Shown: positions 38,246 to 48,519 of the stretch, in pieces | Position numbering within the stretch: the stretch's first letter is position 1 | How the letters are laid out: the number at the start of each line of letters is the position of its first letter | From: Gammaproteobacteria bacterium | GTDB lineage: Bacteria > Pseudomonadota > Gammaproteobacteria > Natronospirales > REEB76 | Direction: 5' to 3' | Assembly (NCBI GenBank): GCA_028870845.1 | Contig: JAGWOR010000012.1 | Coordinates: 1 to 55,567 of the forward strand | DNA length: 55,567 nucleotides | Position numbers and translations under genes: made by a program | Notes under the pieces: model-generated | What the model was told of the DNA's origin: nothing | Seen by the model: the letters and a program-made list of their open reading frames with translations, nothing else | Database searches by the model: none

Positions 38246-38758
38246 ATGCACTGCCCATTCTGCAACCACGAAGATACCAAGGTGATCGATTCGCGCCTGG
38301 CCGGCGAAGGTGCGCAGGTGCGCCGCCGCCGCGAGTGCGAGAAGTGCGGTGAGCGCTTCACTACCTTCGAATCCGCCGAGTTGGTGATGCCGCGCATCAT
38401 CAAGAGCAACGGCACACGTGAGCCTTTTGACGAACACAAGCTGCGCGCCGGCGTGATGCGGGCGCTGGAAAAACGCCCGGTGAACACCGAAGACATCGAA
38501 GCGGCGGTGGCGCGCATCATCCACAAATTGCAGGTAACCGGCGAGCGCGAGGTGCGGTCCCTGCAGGTGGGCGAATGGGTCATGGATGAGCTTAAGGTGC
38601 TGGACGAGGTTGCCTACGTGCGTTTTGCTTCGGTATACCGGAGTTTCCAGGACGTCAATGAATTCCGCGAGGAGATCCAGCGTCTCCAGGATGAAGTGGC
38701 GCGCGAAGCCTTGAAGCGTGAGCAAATGCCGTTGTTGCCGGATGAAGAAAAAAAATAA
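38246..38758 (+). CDS. nrdR: Transcriptional repressor NrdR
   Basis: A 170-residue repressor of ribonucleotide reductase genes. An N-terminal zinc ribbon ([15 protein letters not shown], then [12 protein letters not shown]) is followed by an ATP-cone domain beginning [16 protein letters not shown] that senses ATP/dATP. It starts 16 bases after glyA. The C-terminus is about 15-20 residues longer than the E. coli protein and Lys/Glu-rich. The stop lies within the extended frame of ribD. Confidence 0.97.
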   Translation: MHCPFCNHEDTKVIDSRLAGEGAQVRRRRECEKCGERFTTFESAELVMPRIIKSNGTREPFDEHKLRAGVMRALEKRPVNTEDIEAAVARIIHKLQVTGEREVRSLQVGEWVMDELKVLDEVAYVRFASVYRSFQDVNEFREEIQRLQDEVAREALKREQMPLLPDEEKK

Positions 38759-38828
38759 CTCTGCTCAACCCGGAACCAAGACACAGGCCCCGCCGGAGAC
38801 GCTGGGGCATTATCCGGATTTACCGCAG

Positions 38829-39953
38829 ATGAATGCAGCGGAAACCGGCATGAACTTAAGCAGCGCGGATCGCGAATACATGGCGCAGGCCCTGCGGCTT
38901 GCTGAGCAGGGCTTGTACAGCGCCGATCCGAATCCGCGCGTCGGCTGCCTGCTGGTGAAAGACCAGCAGGTGGTCGGGCGCGGGTTTCACCAAAAGACCG
39001 GGGAAGCGCACGCCGAGATCCATGCGCTCAAGGAAGCCGGCGGCCGGGCGCGCGGCGCCAGCGCTTATGTGACTCTGGAGCCCTGTGCACACACCGGCCG
39101 CACCGGCCCGTGCGCCGATGCGCTGGTGAACGCGGGTGTGACGCGTGTGATCGCCGCCATGCAGGATCCGAATCCGCTAGTGGCCGGCAAGGGTTTCGAG
39201 CGCCTGCGGGCCGCCGGTGTGGCCACCGCCATGGGACTGATGGAATCGCAGGCGCGGGCCCTGAATCCGGGTTTCGTCAGCCGCATGAGCCGCGGCCGGC
39301 CCTGGGTGCGCACAAAACTGGCGGTGAGCCTGGACGGACGTACTGCGCTGGCCAACGGCACCAGCAAATGGATCAGTGGCGCGGCTGCGCGCGAGGACGC
39401 ACAGCGCTGGCGGGCGCGCAGTTCCGCGATTCTCACCGGCATCGGCACGCTGTTGGCCGATGATCCGGCGCTGACGGTGCGCCTGGGCGGCGATTGGCGA
39501 CAGCCCATGCGTGTCATTTTGGATTCGGCTTTGCGCACGCCGACCTCGGCCCGGGTATTGCAGCAGCCGGGCAGGACCGTGATCGCCACGCTGGCGCAGG
39601 ATACAGGTTTGCATGCGCGCATGATCGCGGCTGGTGCGCATCTTGAAGTGCTTTCCAGCAGCCATGGGCGCATTGACCTGGCGCAGCTCATGGCCAGGCT
39701 GGTGGAACTGGAATGCAATGAATTGCTGGTGGAAGCCGGTCCGAGCCTGAATGGTGCGCTGCTGAGGGAGGGATTGGTGGATGAATTCATCATATATATG
39801 GCGCCCATGATCCTGGGTGATACGGCCCGTGGCATGTTCCAGCTGCCGGCGCTTGCCGCCCTGGATGAAAGCATCGGACTGCAGCTGACCGAGGTGAGCT
39901 GGCTGGGACGCGATATCCGCATCCTGGCCACGCCAGCCAAGGCCGCGGGCTGA
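38829..39953 (+). CDS. ribD: Bifunctional riboflavin deaminase-reductase
   Basis: A two-domain enzyme of about 374 residues that deaminates and then reduces the pyrimidine intermediate of riboflavin synthesis. The deaminase zinc site is HAEIHAL with PCAHTGRTGPC. The reductase half begins RPWVRTKLAVSLDGRTA, with GIGTLLADDPALTVR and LLVEAGPSLNGALL. The start is unclear: ATGs at 38829 and 38850 both precede MAQALRLAEQG; an ATG at 38742 inside nrdR would add a poorly conserved tail. The stop overlaps ribE by one codon base (TGATG). Confidence 0.95.
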   Translation: MNAAETGMNLSSADREYMAQALRLAEQGLYSADPNPRVGCLLVKDQQVVGRGFHQKTGEAHAEIHALKEAGGRARGASAYVTLEPCAHTGRTGPCADALVNAGVTRVIAAMQDPNPLVAGKGFERLRAAGVATAMGLMESQARALNPGFVSRMSRGRPWVRTKLAVSLDGRTALANGTSKWISGAAAREDAQRWRARSSAILTGIGTLLADDPALTVRLGGDWRQPMRVILDSALRTPTSARVLQQPGRTVIATLAQDTGLHARMIAAGAHLEVLSSSHGRIDLAQLMARLVELECNELLVEAGPSLNGALLREGLVDEFIIYMAPMILGDTARGMFQLPALAALDESIGLQLTEVSWLGRDIRILATPAKAAG

Positions 39954-40567
39954 TGTTCTCGGGCATCGTGCAGTCGGTGGGCGAGCTGCGTGCGGTGGAA
40001 ACACGCGCTGGCGATGTGCGCATGCACATACACTCCACCGCCCCGGAAGTGCGGGCGTTGAAACCCGGGGACAGCATCGCAGTCAACGGCTGTTGCCTGA
40101 CGGTCATAGATAAACTGCCGGACGGCTTCAGTGTGGATGCTTCCCGGGAAACACTGGAACTCACCACCTTGGGAACACTCAGGTCCGGAGCACGGCTGAA
40201 TCTGGAAAGCGCCATGAGCCTGTCGACCCCGCTGGGCGGCCATCTGGTGAGCGGTCATGTGGACGGCGTGGGCAGCGTGCGGGCGCGCAGCCAGGATGCC
40301 CGTTCGGTGCGCATCCAGATCGAGGCGCCGGCGGAATTAAGCCGTTACATCGCCCGCAAAGGCTCCATTTGCGTGGACGGGGTGAGCTTGACGGTGAATT
40401 CGGTGGCTGCCAGCGGCTTCGAGGTTAATATCATTCCCCACACCCTGGAGCACACTATTCTGGGTGAATATCAGCATGGCACCCGCGTGAACCTGGAAGT
40501 GGACCTGATAGCGCGCTATCTTGAACGCCTGCTGGACACGCAGGGCACCGATGGCCATCGTCGTTGA
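39953..40567 (+). CDS. ribE: Riboflavin synthase alpha chain
   Basis: A 204-residue enzyme built of two similar lumazine-binding barrels; it dismutates two 6,7-dimethyl-8-ribityllumazines to riboflavin. The start [12 protein letters not shown] and the inner [31 protein letters not shown] and [12 protein letters not shown] show both repeats. It overlaps the ribD stop and is followed 13 bases later by ribBX. Confidence 0.97.
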   Translation: MFSGIVQSVGELRAVETRAGDVRMHIHSTAPEVRALKPGDSIAVNGCCLTVIDKLPDGFSVDASRETLELTTLGTLRSGARLNLESAMSLSTPLGGHLVSGHVDGVGSVRARSQDARSVRIQIEAPAELSRYIARKGSICVDGVSLTVNSVAASGFEVNIIPHTLEHTILGEYQHGTRVNLEVDLIARYLERLLDTQGTDGHRR

Positions 40568-40580
40568 CAGGAACAGGATC

Positions 40581-41717
40581 ATGACAGACAAAGTGACAGT
40601 CTTGAAACCCGCAGCACTGGATTCCATCGAGGACATCCTGGCGGACATCCAGGCTGGCCGAATGGTGATCCTCATGGATGATGAGGATCGCGAGAACGAA
40701 GGCGATCTCATCATGGCGGCCGAGAAAGTCCGCCCCGAGGACATCAATTTCATGGCGCGTTATGGACGCGGGCTCATATGCCTGACGCTGACTCCGGAAC
40801 GCTGCCGCCAGTTGCGCCTGCCGCTGATGGTGAGCGCCACTAATGACAACCGCACCACCAATTTCACCCTTTCAATTGAAGCTGCCGAAGGCGTGACCAC
40901 CGGCATCTCCGCCCACGACCGCGCCCATACGGTGCGCACCGCGGTGCGCCCGGATGCCTCGCCGGAAGACCTGAAACAGCCGGGCCATGTGTTTCCCATC
41001 ATGGCCCAGCCCGGCGGGGTGCTGACCAGGGCCGGACACACCGAAGCCGGTTGTGACTTGACCCGGCTGGCGGGACTCGAAGCCAGCGCTGTAATCGTCG
41101 AGATCCTCAACGAGGACGGCAGCATGGCGCGCCGGCCCGACCTGGAAAAATTCGCCAGAGCACACGGCTTGAAAATCAGCACCATCGCCGACCTGATCCG
41201 CTACCGCCTGGCCAAGGAAAAAACCGTGGAACGCATCGCGGAACGCAAGGTGCCCACGGAATTCGGTGAATTTCGCATGCTGGTGTATGAAGACCGGGTG
41301 AACAAAACCGTGCACCTGGCGCTGGTCAGCGGTGAACTGCAGCCACAGCAACCCGCACTGGTGCGGGTGCACCTGCAGAACACCCTCAACGACGTTGTGG
41401 GTGTGATTTGGGAAGACCAGGGCTGGCCGCTGCGCAATGCCATGCGCCGGGTCGCAAAGGAGGGCGGGGTGGTGGTGATTCTGCGCCAGCCGGAGGATCC
41501 GGCCGCGCTGGTGGAACGTCTGCGCGGGCATGTGAGCGTGGTGCAACCGCACGAGGATACCGACAGCGACGGTGCGGTGCTGCGCACCTACGGCATCGGC
41601 GCGCAGATCCTGCTGGATCTGGGCGTAAGGCGCATGCGCGTCCTGAGCCAGCCGAAGAAGATGCACGGCCTGTCCGGATTCGGCCTGGAGGTGGTGGAGT
41701 ACGCTGATTGTGACTGA
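40581..41717 (+). CDS. ribBX: 3,4-dihydroxy-2-butanone-4-phosphate synthase with degenerate GTP cyclohydrolase II domain (RibBX)
   Basis: 378 residues. The N-terminal half is intact RibB, making the four-carbon precursor from ribulose-5-phosphate: [17 protein letters not shown], the [14 protein letters not shown] region and [13 protein letters not shown]. The C-terminal half aligns with GTP cyclohydrolase II ([13 protein letters not shown]) but the zinc site, normally Cys-x10-Cys-x-Cys, is replaced by a stretch reading [18 protein letters not shown] with no cysteine. This is the RibBX arrangement described in Proteobacteria, so cyclohydrolase activity is not expected and a separate ribA should exist elsewhere. 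ATG 40581 follows AGGAACAGGA. Confidence 0.93.
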   Translation: MTDKVTVLKPAALDSIEDILADIQAGRMVILMDDEDRENEGDLIMAAEKVRPEDINFMARYGRGLICLTLTPERCRQLRLPLMVSATNDNRTTNFTLSIEAAEGVTTGISAHDRAHTVRTAVRPDASPEDLKQPGHVFPIMAQPGGVLTRAGHTEAGCDLTRLAGLEASAVIVEILNEDGSMARRPDLEKFARAHGLKISTIADLIRYRLAKEKTVERIAERKVPTEFGEFRMLVYEDRVNKTVHLALVSGELQPQQPALVRVHLQNTLNDVVGVIWEDQGWPLRNAMRRVAKEGGVVVILRQPEDPAALVERLRGHVSVVQPHEDTDSDGAVLRTYGIGAQILLDLGVRRMRVLSQPKKMHGLSGFGLEVVEYADCD

Positions 41718-41780
41718 TGCCGGCGGGCGCAGGCGCCGGGCTCGGTTAGAATAGGCGTGTAGTTCCACCGGCTCCGCAGC

Positions 41781-42257
41781 ATGGCTACCCGTCCCAGAAT
41801 CATCGATACCAACACCCCGATCAGAGGCGCGCGCATGGCCATCGTGGCGGCGCGATTCAACAGCGTGGTGGTGGATAAGCTTTTGCAGGGCGCGCTGCAG
41901 GCACTGCATGCGCAGGGCGTGCGTGACGAGAACCTGACTGTGGTGAGGGTGCCGGGCGCCTTCGAAATCCCGCTGATGGCGAAGAAACTCGCGTGCGGCG
42001 GCCGTCATGATGCGGTCATTGCACTGGGCGCCGTGATCCGCGGCGAGACCCCGCATTTCGAATTTGTGGCGCGTGAATGCGCCCACGGCCTGTCCCGGGT
42101 GGCGCTGGACACCGGCCTGCCGGTGACTTTCGGCGTACTCACCTGCGACACGCTGGAGCAGGCACTGGCGCGCGCCGGCGGCAGCGCCGGCGACAAGGGC
42201 GCGGATGCGGCGCTGGCGGCGCTGCAGATGGCCGGCCTGTTGCGGGCGCTCGACTGA
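41781..42257 (+). CDS. ribH: 6,7-dimethyl-8-ribityllumazine synthase
   Basis: A 158-residue lumazine synthase, the penultimate step in riboflavin synthesis, usually a pentamer or 60-mer. [49 protein letters not shown] and [13 protein letters not shown] are in family order. The gap of 63 bp after ribBX contains a TAGAAT -10-like element near 41747. NusB follows after three bases. Confidence 0.97.
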   Translation: MATRPRIIDTNTPIRGARMAIVAARFNSVVVDKLLQGALQALHAQGVRDENLTVVRVPGAFEIPLMAKKLACGGRHDAVIALGAVIRGETPHFEFVARECAHGLSRVALDTGLPVTFGVLTCDTLEQALARAGGSAGDKGADAALAALQMAGLLRALD

Positions 42258-42260
42258 AGC

Positions 42261-42719
42261 ATGGCATCGAGCAGCAGACATGGGGCACGGGCGCGCTCCC
42301 GCGCGCGCCGGCTGGCGCTGCAGGGGCTGTACCAGTGGCAGCTATCCGCGGCCCAGCCCGACGACATCATCGGGCAATTTCGCGCAGCGCAGGGTACCCG
42401 GGACACAGACATGGAATATTTTGAAGAACTGGTACGCGGGGTGATAACCAATGCCGACCGGCTTTCGGCGGCATTTTCACCGCACCTGGACCGTCCGCTC
42501 ATGCAGCTGGATCCTGTGGAACGCGCCATTTGCCTGCTGGCTGCCTACGAACTGAGCGAGCGCGTGGACGTACCATACCGCGTGGTGCTCAACGAAGCAG
42601 TGGAACTGGCGAAAAAATTCGGCGCCGAGGATAGTCATAAGCACATCAACGCAGTGCTGGACCGGACCGCAGCCGGCTTGCGTGCAACCGAGCATCCGCA
42701 AGGTACGGCTGGCGTTTGA
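42261..42719 (+). CDS. nusB: Transcription antitermination factor NusB
   Basis: A 152-residue all-helical protein that binds boxA RNA with NusE/S10 during rRNA antitermination. RARRLALQGLYQWQLS opens the fold, with LDPVERAICLLAAYEL and VVLNEAVELAKKFG near the end, followed by KHINAVLDR. The N-terminus is Arg/Ser-rich. The stop overlaps the extended frame of thiL. Confidence 0.96.
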   Translation: MASSSRHGARARSRARRLALQGLYQWQLSAAQPDDIIGQFRAAQGTRDTDMEYFEELVRGVITNADRLSAAFSPHLDRPLMQLDPVERAICLLAAYELSERVDVPYRVVLNEAVELAKKFGAEDSHKHINAVLDRTAAGLRATEHPQGTAGV

Positions 42720-42727
42720 TCCGCGGC

Positions 42728-43681
42728 ATGCACGAGTTCGAAATAATCCAGCAGTACTTTTCCGGCCATGGCCCGCAGCGGGATGACGTAGTCATGGGCA
42801 TCGGCGACGATGCCGCCATCCTGAGCGTTCCGCCGGGCATGCAGCTGGCGGCTTCAGTGGATTCGCTGGTGGCCGGCGTGCATTTTCCGGAACACATGCC
42901 GCCAGCGGCCGTAGGGCACCGGTCGCTGGCGGTGAATTTGAGCGATCTGGCGGCCATGGGCGCGCAACCTGCATGGGCGCTGCTGGCGCTCACTTTGCCG
43001 CAAGCGGATGACGCTTGGCTTTTAGAATTCAGCCGCGGGTTTTTTGCCTTGGCGCGGCGTTGCCAGGTGGCGCTGGTGGGCGGAAATCTGGCGCTCGGCC
43101 CTTTGAACATCACGATCGCGGTGCATGGCCTGGTGCCTGGTGGCCAGGCATTGCTGCGTTCGGGGGCACGTCCAGGCGATCACATCTATGTGAGCGGCTG
43201 GCTGGGCGATGCGGCCCGCGGACTGCAGGAATTGCCGGCAGTTCCGGGGGCTGCGGCCGGGGATTCCGGGATCGCACGTTTCTGCTATCCGGAACCACGC
43301 CTCCAGGCGGGCATGGCGCTGCGCGGCATCGCCAGCGCCGCCATCGATGTATCGGATGGGCTGGCGGCGGATTTGGACCACATCCTGCAGGCCAGCGGCA
43401 CGGGTGCACGCCTGCAGGTGGATGCACTGCCGCTGTCACCGTGGTTGCTTGAACACTGCGGCCGCGAGCAGGCCGTGAATCTGGCGCTCACGGGCGGGGA
43501 TGATTACGAACTGTGCTTCACCGTGCCCGCGGCGCGGCTGCCGCAGCTGAATGCGCGGCTACAGGCATTGGGTGCAGCGGTTACCCGCGTCGGCGAAATT
43601 ACCGCCGGCGGCGGCTTGCAGTGCGTGCGTGCCGACGGCACGCCCTGGCCATTGGCCGCCACCGGCTATCAGCATTTCTAG
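42728..43681 (+). CDS. thiL: Thiamine-monophosphate kinase
   Basis: A 317-residue kinase that phosphorylates thiamine phosphate to thiamine diphosphate. MGIGDDAAIL holds the Mg/ATP acidic residues; VDSLVAGVHF, LAVNLSDLAAMGAQP, GGNLALGP and AIDVSDGLAADLDHI follow in AIR-synthase-like order. ATG 42728 (MHEFEIIQQYF) fits the family; a TTG at 42716 overlaps nusB. Ten bases separate it from pgpA. Confidence 0.96.
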   Translation: MHEFEIIQQYFSGHGPQRDDVVMGIGDDAAILSVPPGMQLAASVDSLVAGVHFPEHMPPAAVGHRSLAVNLSDLAAMGAQPAWALLALTLPQADDAWLLEFSRGFFALARRCQVALVGGNLALGPLNITIAVHGLVPGGQALLRSGARPGDHIYVSGWLGDAARGLQELPAVPGAAAGDSGIARFCYPEPRLQAGMALRGIASAAIDVSDGLAADLDHILQASGTGARLQVDALPLSPWLLEHCGREQAVNLALTGGDDYELCFTVPAARLPQLNARLQALGAAVTRVGEITAGGGLQCVRADGTPWPLAATGYQHF

Positions 43682-43690
43682 GCGCCACGC

Positions 43691-44179
43691 ATGCCAAAAC
43701 AATTGAGCGCACGCCAGGTGTTCACCAATCCGCTGCATCTGTTGGCCTTCGGGTTCGGCAGCGGTCTGCTGCCCAAGGCGCCCGGCACCGCTGGCACGGT
43801 GGTGGGTGTGCTGGTTTATCTGCTGTTGCTGCCGTTACCGCACTGGGCTTACTGGCTGGCGACGCTGCTGCTGTTCGCAGCCGGTATCTACATCTGTGGC
43901 TATAGTGCCGCGGCGCTCGGCGCTAAGGACCCGGGCGCCGTCAACTGGGACGAAATCGTGGGCTACCTGTGCAGCATGGGGTTCGCGCCCCGCGGCTGGC
44001 CCTGGGTGATACTAGGATTCGTACTGTTCCGTGGGTTCGATATTCTCAAACCCTGGCCGATCCGCTGGTTCGATCGCAAGTTCCATGGCGGGCTGGGCAT
44101 CATGCTGGACGACGTGGTGGCCGCGGTTCCCTGCGCGGTTATCATATATATAGTTGCATTGCTGCTGAAAACACCCTGA
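43691..44179 (+). CDS. pgpA: Phosphatidylglycerophosphatase A
   Basis: A 162-residue membrane phosphatase in phosphatidylglycerol synthesis. GFGSGLLPKAPGTAGTVVG near residues 20-38 is the family signature, followed by hydrophobic segments, NWDEIVGYLC with acidic active-site residues, and FRGFDILKPWPIRWFDRK. The end is hydrophobic. It closes the glyA-to-pgpA block. 79 bp separate it from the kinase gene. Confidence 0.95.
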   Translation: MPKQLSARQVFTNPLHLLAFGFGSGLLPKAPGTAGTVVGVLVYLLLLPLPHWAYWLATLLLFAAGIYICGYSAAALGAKDPGAVNWDEIVGYLCSMGFAPRGWPWVILGFVLFRGFDILKPWPIRWFDRKFHGGLGIMLDDVVAAVPCAVIIYIVALLLKTP

Positions 44180-44258
44180 ACGCGGCAAATAGCCGCAAAC
44201 CGCTGGACATCGTCCGGCCGGGGCTGTAAAAAACCACCATGCCATCCATGGAACCTGC

Positions 44259-45560
44259 ATGAACGCGCCTGCCAAGCTCGGCAAGTTTGTAATTACCCGG
44301 GAATTGGGACGCGGCGCCACCGGCACGGTTTATCTGTGTCACGATTCCTTCCTCGGCAAGGACGTGGCCATCAAGCTTTACAACTTTGACGTGGATGTCA
44401 CCGAGAAGGAGTCCCGCACCCGGCGCAAGTTGTTTTTCAACGAAGCCTACCTGGTCGGCAAGATGAACCACCCCAACATCCTGCCGATTCTGGACGCCGG
44501 CGAGGACGGCAATCACTGCTATGTAGTTATGGAATACGTGCGCGGTGCCCAGCCGCTCACGGTGTTCTGCCGCGCGGACAACCTGCTGCCGGTACGCAAG
44601 GTTGTGGAAGTCGTATTCAAGTGTGCCAAGGCACTGGATTACGCCCACCGCAAGGGCCTGGTGCATCGCGACATCAAACCCGGCAACATACTCATGACCG
44701 CCGAAGGCGATGTACGCATCGTGGATTTCGGCGTGGCGCACATGGCGGGCAACGAGGAAGGCCAGCTCAAGGGCCTGGTAGGTTCCCCAAGCTACATGGC
44801 GCCGGAGCAGATGCGCCAGCAGCCTTCCACGGTACAGAGTGATCTGTACTCGCTGGGCGTAGTGATGTACGAGCTGCTGACCGGCAAGCGCCCCTTTTAT
44901 GGCGACAACCTGTCACGCCTGGTGCATCAGATCGTGTACGCCACGCCGCCGCCGGTGCATCGTCAGCGGCCGGATGTGCCGGGGGTGCTGGAGGAGATCG
45001 TCTACAAGGCGCTGGAAAAAGATCCGGCACGGCGTTACCGCAGCGGCTTGGAGATCGCCACCGACCTGACCCGCGTGGTCCGCACCCTGGACCAGCTGTC
45101 GGAGGAAATGGCGGTCCAGGAACGCTTCAGCATTCTGCGGCGCCTGCGGTTCTTCGAGGACTTCTCCTACCCGGAAATCTACGAAGTGCTGAACGCCAGC
45201 CGCTGGCAGAGCTATGGTCCCGGCGAGGATATCGTGGTGGAAGGCGAGCTCGATGATTGCTACATCATCGTGGTGTTGGGCGACGCGGTGGTGCACCGCG
45301 GCGAGCGGGAGATCGCGGTATTGAGCGAGGGTGACTGTTATGGCGAAGCGCCGTATCTCGAGATGGGGCGTAGCACCGCCGGCATTTCTGCGCGCACCAC
45401 CATGAACGTGCTGCGCGTGAGTTCAACCATGATGGACCAGGTATCGCTGCAGTGCCAGCTGCGTTTCCACAAGATGTTCCTGAGGACATTGATCGAACGC
45501 CTGACACGCGGTGAACGCCAGCCGGACCACAAGCGTCAAGCCGGCCTGCCGGCGGCATAA
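44259..45560 (+). CDS. Ser/Thr protein kinase with C-terminal cyclic-nucleotide-binding domain
   Basis: A 433-residue soluble protein. Residues about 7-270 are a Hanks-type kinase: glycine loop GRGATGTVY, Lys in DVAIKLY, catalytic loop HRDIKPGN, DFGVAH and SYMAPEQ, all intact. From about residue 290 a CRP-like cyclic-nucleotide-binding or related beta-roll domain follows, with GPGEDIVVEGELDDCYIIV, LSEGDCYGEAPYLE and a helical end. No membrane or PASTA segment. A ligand-gated cytoplasmic kinase is the natural reading; whether it binds cAMP, cGMP or nothing is not clear. No partner phosphatase is next to it; pgpA is upstream and folE2 convergent. Confidence 0.9.
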   Translation: MNAPAKLGKFVITRELGRGATGTVYLCHDSFLGKDVAIKLYNFDVDVTEKESRTRRKLFFNEAYLVGKMNHPNILPILDAGEDGNHCYVVMEYVRGAQPLTVFCRADNLLPVRKVVEVVFKCAKALDYAHRKGLVHRDIKPGNILMTAEGDVRIVDFGVAHMAGNEEGQLKGLVGSPSYMAPEQMRQQPSTVQSDLYSLGVVMYELLTGKRPFYGDNLSRLVHQIVYATPPPVHRQRPDVPGVLEEIVYKALEKDPARRYRSGLEIATDLTRVVRTLDQLSEEMAVQERFSILRRLRFFEDFSYPEIYEVLNASRWQSYGPGEDIVVEGELDDCYIIVVLGDAVVHRGEREIAVLSEGDCYGEAPYLEMGRSTAGISARTTMNVLRVSSTMMDQVSLQCQLRFHKMFLRTLIERLTRGERQPDHKRQAGLPAA

Positions 45561-45575
45561 TTCCGGATCAGGCGC

Positions 45576-46436
45576 TTAACTGACCGTATCGGAAAATTTT
45601 CCTGGTTCCGCGTCCTTGTCCCGTTCCACCATGGCATAGGCCGAGTGGTTGTGGATGGACTCGAAATTCTCCGACTCCACGCAGTAGGCGCGGATGCGCT
45701 CGTCGGCGTTCAATTTCACCGCGATGTCGCGCACCATGTCCTCCACGAACTTGGGATTGTCATAGGCGCGCTCGGTGACGTACTTCTCGTCCGGACGCTT
45801 CAGCAGCCCAAACAGCTCGGAGGAGGCTTCCCGCTCGACGATGTCGATGAGCTCCTCCAGCCAGATGAATCCCCGGGTGCGGCAATTCACGGTTACATGC
45901 GAACGCTGGTTATGGGCGCCGTAGTCGGAAATTTCCTTGGAGCAGGGGCACAGGCTGGTGACCGGGATCACGATGCGGATGCGCAGTGAATTGTGGCTGT
46001 GTTTGCGCTCGCCGACGAAGGTCACATCGTAATCCAGCAGACTCTGCACGCCGGAAACCGGGGCCTTCTTGGCGATGAAATACGGGAAGCGCATTTCAAT
46101 GTGCCCGGAGCGCGCCCCCAGGCGTTCGCTCATCTCAGTCAGCATTTCCTTGAATGAATCCACGGTGATTTCACGTTCGTATTGATTGAGTATCTCCACG
46201 AAGCGTGACATGTGCGTGCCCTTGAAATTGTGCGGCAGGTCCACGTACATGTTGAAAGTCGCCACCGTGTGCTGTTCCCCGCCGGAACGGTCGCGCACGC
46301 GGATTGGATGGCGGATGTCCTTGATGCCCACCTTGTTGATGGGGATGCGGCGCCCGTCCGAGCTGGATTGCACGTCCGCGATGGGCAGGGCCCCGGTTTC
46401 AGCGGGATGGCTGGCGGTCATTTTGTGGTCCTGCAT
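45576..46436 (-). CDS. folE2: GTP cyclohydrolase FolE2 (type IB)
   Basis: A 286-residue enzyme producing 7,8-dihydroneopterin triphosphate for folate and queuosine-type pathways, using various metals and able to act when zinc is scarce. Family features: [27 protein letters not shown], the metal Cys region [18 protein letters not shown], and EARSSELF-like ending region. ATG 46436 has CTGGAG upstream; the frame runs open far into the dxs gene region and that extension is spurious. In some proteobacteria folE2 is Zur-controlled; no Zur box was recognised here. Confidence 0.93.
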   Translation of the reverse strand: MQDHKMTASHPAETGALPIADVQSSSDGRRIPINKVGIKDIRHPIRVRDRSGGEQHTVATFNMYVDLPHNFKGTHMSRFVEILNQYEREITVDSFKEMLTEMSERLGARSGHIEMRFPYFIAKKAPVSGVQSLLDYDVTFVGERKHSHNSLRIRIVIPVTSLCPCSKEISDYGAHNQRSHVTVNCRTRGFIWLEELIDIVEREASSELFGLLKRPDEKYVTERAYDNPKFVEDMVRDIAVKLNADERIRAYCVESENFESIHNHSAYAMVERDKDAEPGKFSDTVS

Positions 46437-46572
46437 TGGCTGCAACTCCAGGGCGGATGCGGTACCGGCGGAACATGGGGGCGGGATCCGGGATTTTCCA
46501 CTGGCAGCCGCGGTCCGCGGCGGATGATCTGTAAACCGGTTCGCTAGGCTAGCATATCCCGGGGCGTGGCGG

Positions 46573-48468
46573 TCAGCGCCCGGCGGCACGCGGTTGCGGC
46601 CGATGCTGCGCCGCCAACCAGCGATCCAGTGACTGGCGGATGCCCACGGCGTCCAGGCCGGTTTCCTTGAGGCACTGTTCCCGCGAACCGTGCTCGATGA
46701 AACGATCCGGCAGTCCCAGATTGAGCACCGGGATATGGATATCGTGTGACAGCAGCAGTTCATTGACGGCGCTGCCGGCGCCGCCGGCGATTACGTTATC
46801 CTCGATTGTCACCAGCGAGTCGTGTGCAGCCGACATCTCCAGTATGAGTTTCTCATCCAGTGGTTTGACGAAGCGCATGTTCACCAGCGTCAGGTTCAGG
46901 GCTTCGGCGCTGGCATGGGCGGCCTCCACCATGGCGCCGAACGCCAGGATCGCCGTGCCCTTGCCCGTGCGCCGCACCTGCGCCTCGCCGATGGGCAGGG
47001 CGCGCATCTGTTTCTGGATGCGCACACCAGGACCGCGGCCGCGTGGATAGCGCACCGACGCCGGCTGATCCAACTGCAGGCCGGTATACAGCATTTGCCG
47101 GCATTCATTCTCGTCCGCGGGCGCCATGACCACCAGGTTGGGCAGGCAGCGCATGTAGCTGAAATCGAAACTGCCGGCATGGGTCGGTCCGTCGGGTCCC
47201 ACCAGTCCGCCCCGGTCGATGGCGAACAGCACTGGCAGGTTCTGCAGTGCCACGTCGTGTATCAGCTGGTCATAGCCGCGCTGCAGGAAGGTGGAGTAGA
47301 TGGCCACCACCGGCCTGAGGCCGCTGCATGCCATGCCCGCGGCCAGGGTCACCGCATGCTGTTCGGCTATGCCCACGTCAAAATAACGCTCGGGGAAACG
47401 CTGGGCGAACTCCACCAGACCCGAACCCTCGCGCATGGCCGGGGTGATGCCCACCAGCCGCGGTTCCTTCTCGGCCATGTCGCAGATCCATTCGCCAAAT
47501 ACATCGGAGTAGTTGGGGCCGGCGGCGGATTTCTGCGCGATCTCACCGGTAGCGGCGTTGAAGGCCGAAGGCCCGTGCCATTTGATGGGATCCTTTTCCG
47601 CCGGCTCGTAGCCCTTGCCCTTGCGGGTCACCACGTGCAGAAACTGCGGACCCTTGAGGGCGCGCATGTTGCGCAGGGTGGTGACCAGCGTGGAAATGTC
47701 GTGACCGTCGATGGGTCCGATGTAGTTGAATCCCAGCTCCTCAAAAAGCGTGCCCGGCGCCACCATGCCTTTCATGAATTCCTCGGAACGGCGCGCCAGT
47801 TCGCGCACCGGTGGCATGATGGACAGGGCTTTTTTGCCGCCTTCGCGCAGATGCGCGTACACGCGGCCGGAGAGCACTTTGGCGAAATAATTCGAAAGCG
47901 CGCCCACATTTCCGGATATGGACATGTCGTTGTCGTTGAGCACTACCAGCAGGTCGGCATCCAGGCTGCCGGCATGATTCAGTGCTTCGAATGACATACC
48001 GGCGGTCATGGCACCGTCACCCACCAGCGCCACCACATGGCGATCCTCGCCCTTGTGCCTGGCAGCCAGCGCCATACCAAGCGCGGCGCTGATGCTGGTA
48101 CTGGAATGGCCGACGCCAAATGTGTCGTACTCGCTTTCACTGCGTTTGGGGAACGGCGCCAGGCCCTTCCAGGTACGGATGGTGTGCAGCGTGTCGCGGC
48201 GGCCGGTGAGCACCTTGTGGGGGTAGGCCTGGTGACCCACGTCCCAGACCAGCAGGTCGTGAGGCGTGTTGAACACATAGTGCAACGCCACGGTCAGTTC
48301 CACCACGCCCAGGCCGGCGGCGAAATGTCCGCCCACATTGCTGACGGTGTCGATCAGGAAGGCGCGCAGTTCATCCGCGACCTGCTTGAGGTCGGATTCC
48401 GGCAAAGCGCGCAGCTCTTCGGGTGAATTGATGCGCGCCAACAGTGGATAGGCGGAAGGATCGGTCAT
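46573..48468 (-). CDS. dxs: 1-deoxy-D-xylulose-5-phosphate synthase
   Basis: A 631-residue thiamine-diphosphate enzyme that condenses pyruvate and glyceraldehyde-3-P, first step of the MEP isoprenoid route. [18 protein letters not shown] with NDNDMSIS forms the cofactor motif, [14 protein letters not shown] and [17 protein letters not shown] lie in the two transketolase-like halves, and [15 protein letters not shown] is conserved. Downstream of ispA on the same strand, with 51 bp between. Confidence 0.98.
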   Translation of the reverse strand: MTDPSAYPLLARINSPEELRALPESDLKQVADELRAFLIDTVSNVGGHFAAGLGVVELTVALHYVFNTPHDLLVWDVGHQAYPHKVLTGRRDTLHTIRTWKGLAPFPKRSESEYDTFGVGHSSTSISAALGMALAARHKGEDRHVVALVGDGAMTAGMSFEALNHAGSLDADLLVVLNDNDMSISGNVGALSNYFAKVLSGRVYAHLREGGKKALSIMPPVRELARRSEEFMKGMVAPGTLFEELGFNYIGPIDGHDISTLVTTLRNMRALKGPQFLHVVTRKGKGYEPAEKDPIKWHGPSAFNAATGEIAQKSAAGPNYSDVFGEWICDMAEKEPRLVGITPAMREGSGLVEFAQRFPERYFDVGIAEQHAVTLAAGMACSGLRPVVAIYSTFLQRGYDQLIHDVALQNLPVLFAIDRGGLVGPDGPTHAGSFDFSYMRCLPNLVVMAPADENECRQMLYTGLQLDQPASVRYPRGRGPGVRIQKQMRALPIGEAQVRRTGKGTAILAFGAMVEAAHASAEALNLTLVNMRFVKPLDEKLILEMSAAHDSLVTIEDNVIAGGAGSAVNELLLSHDIHIPVLNLGLPDRFIEHGSREQCLKETGLDAVGIRQSLDRWLAAQHRPQPRAAGR

Positions 48469-48519
48469 GCTGGCTGTCTGCTGGGGCCATTATCCGGGCT
48501 TTGGGCCCGGTGCATCAAC

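Noticed and set aside
40860-41717. Active GTP cyclohydrolase II in the RibB fusion
   Set aside because: The three zinc cysteines are missing, so only RibB activity is claimed.
46437-46763. FolE2 N-terminal extension toward dxs
   Set aside because: The extension lies opposite or beside dxs sequence, has no family match, and a good start with GGAG exists at 46436.
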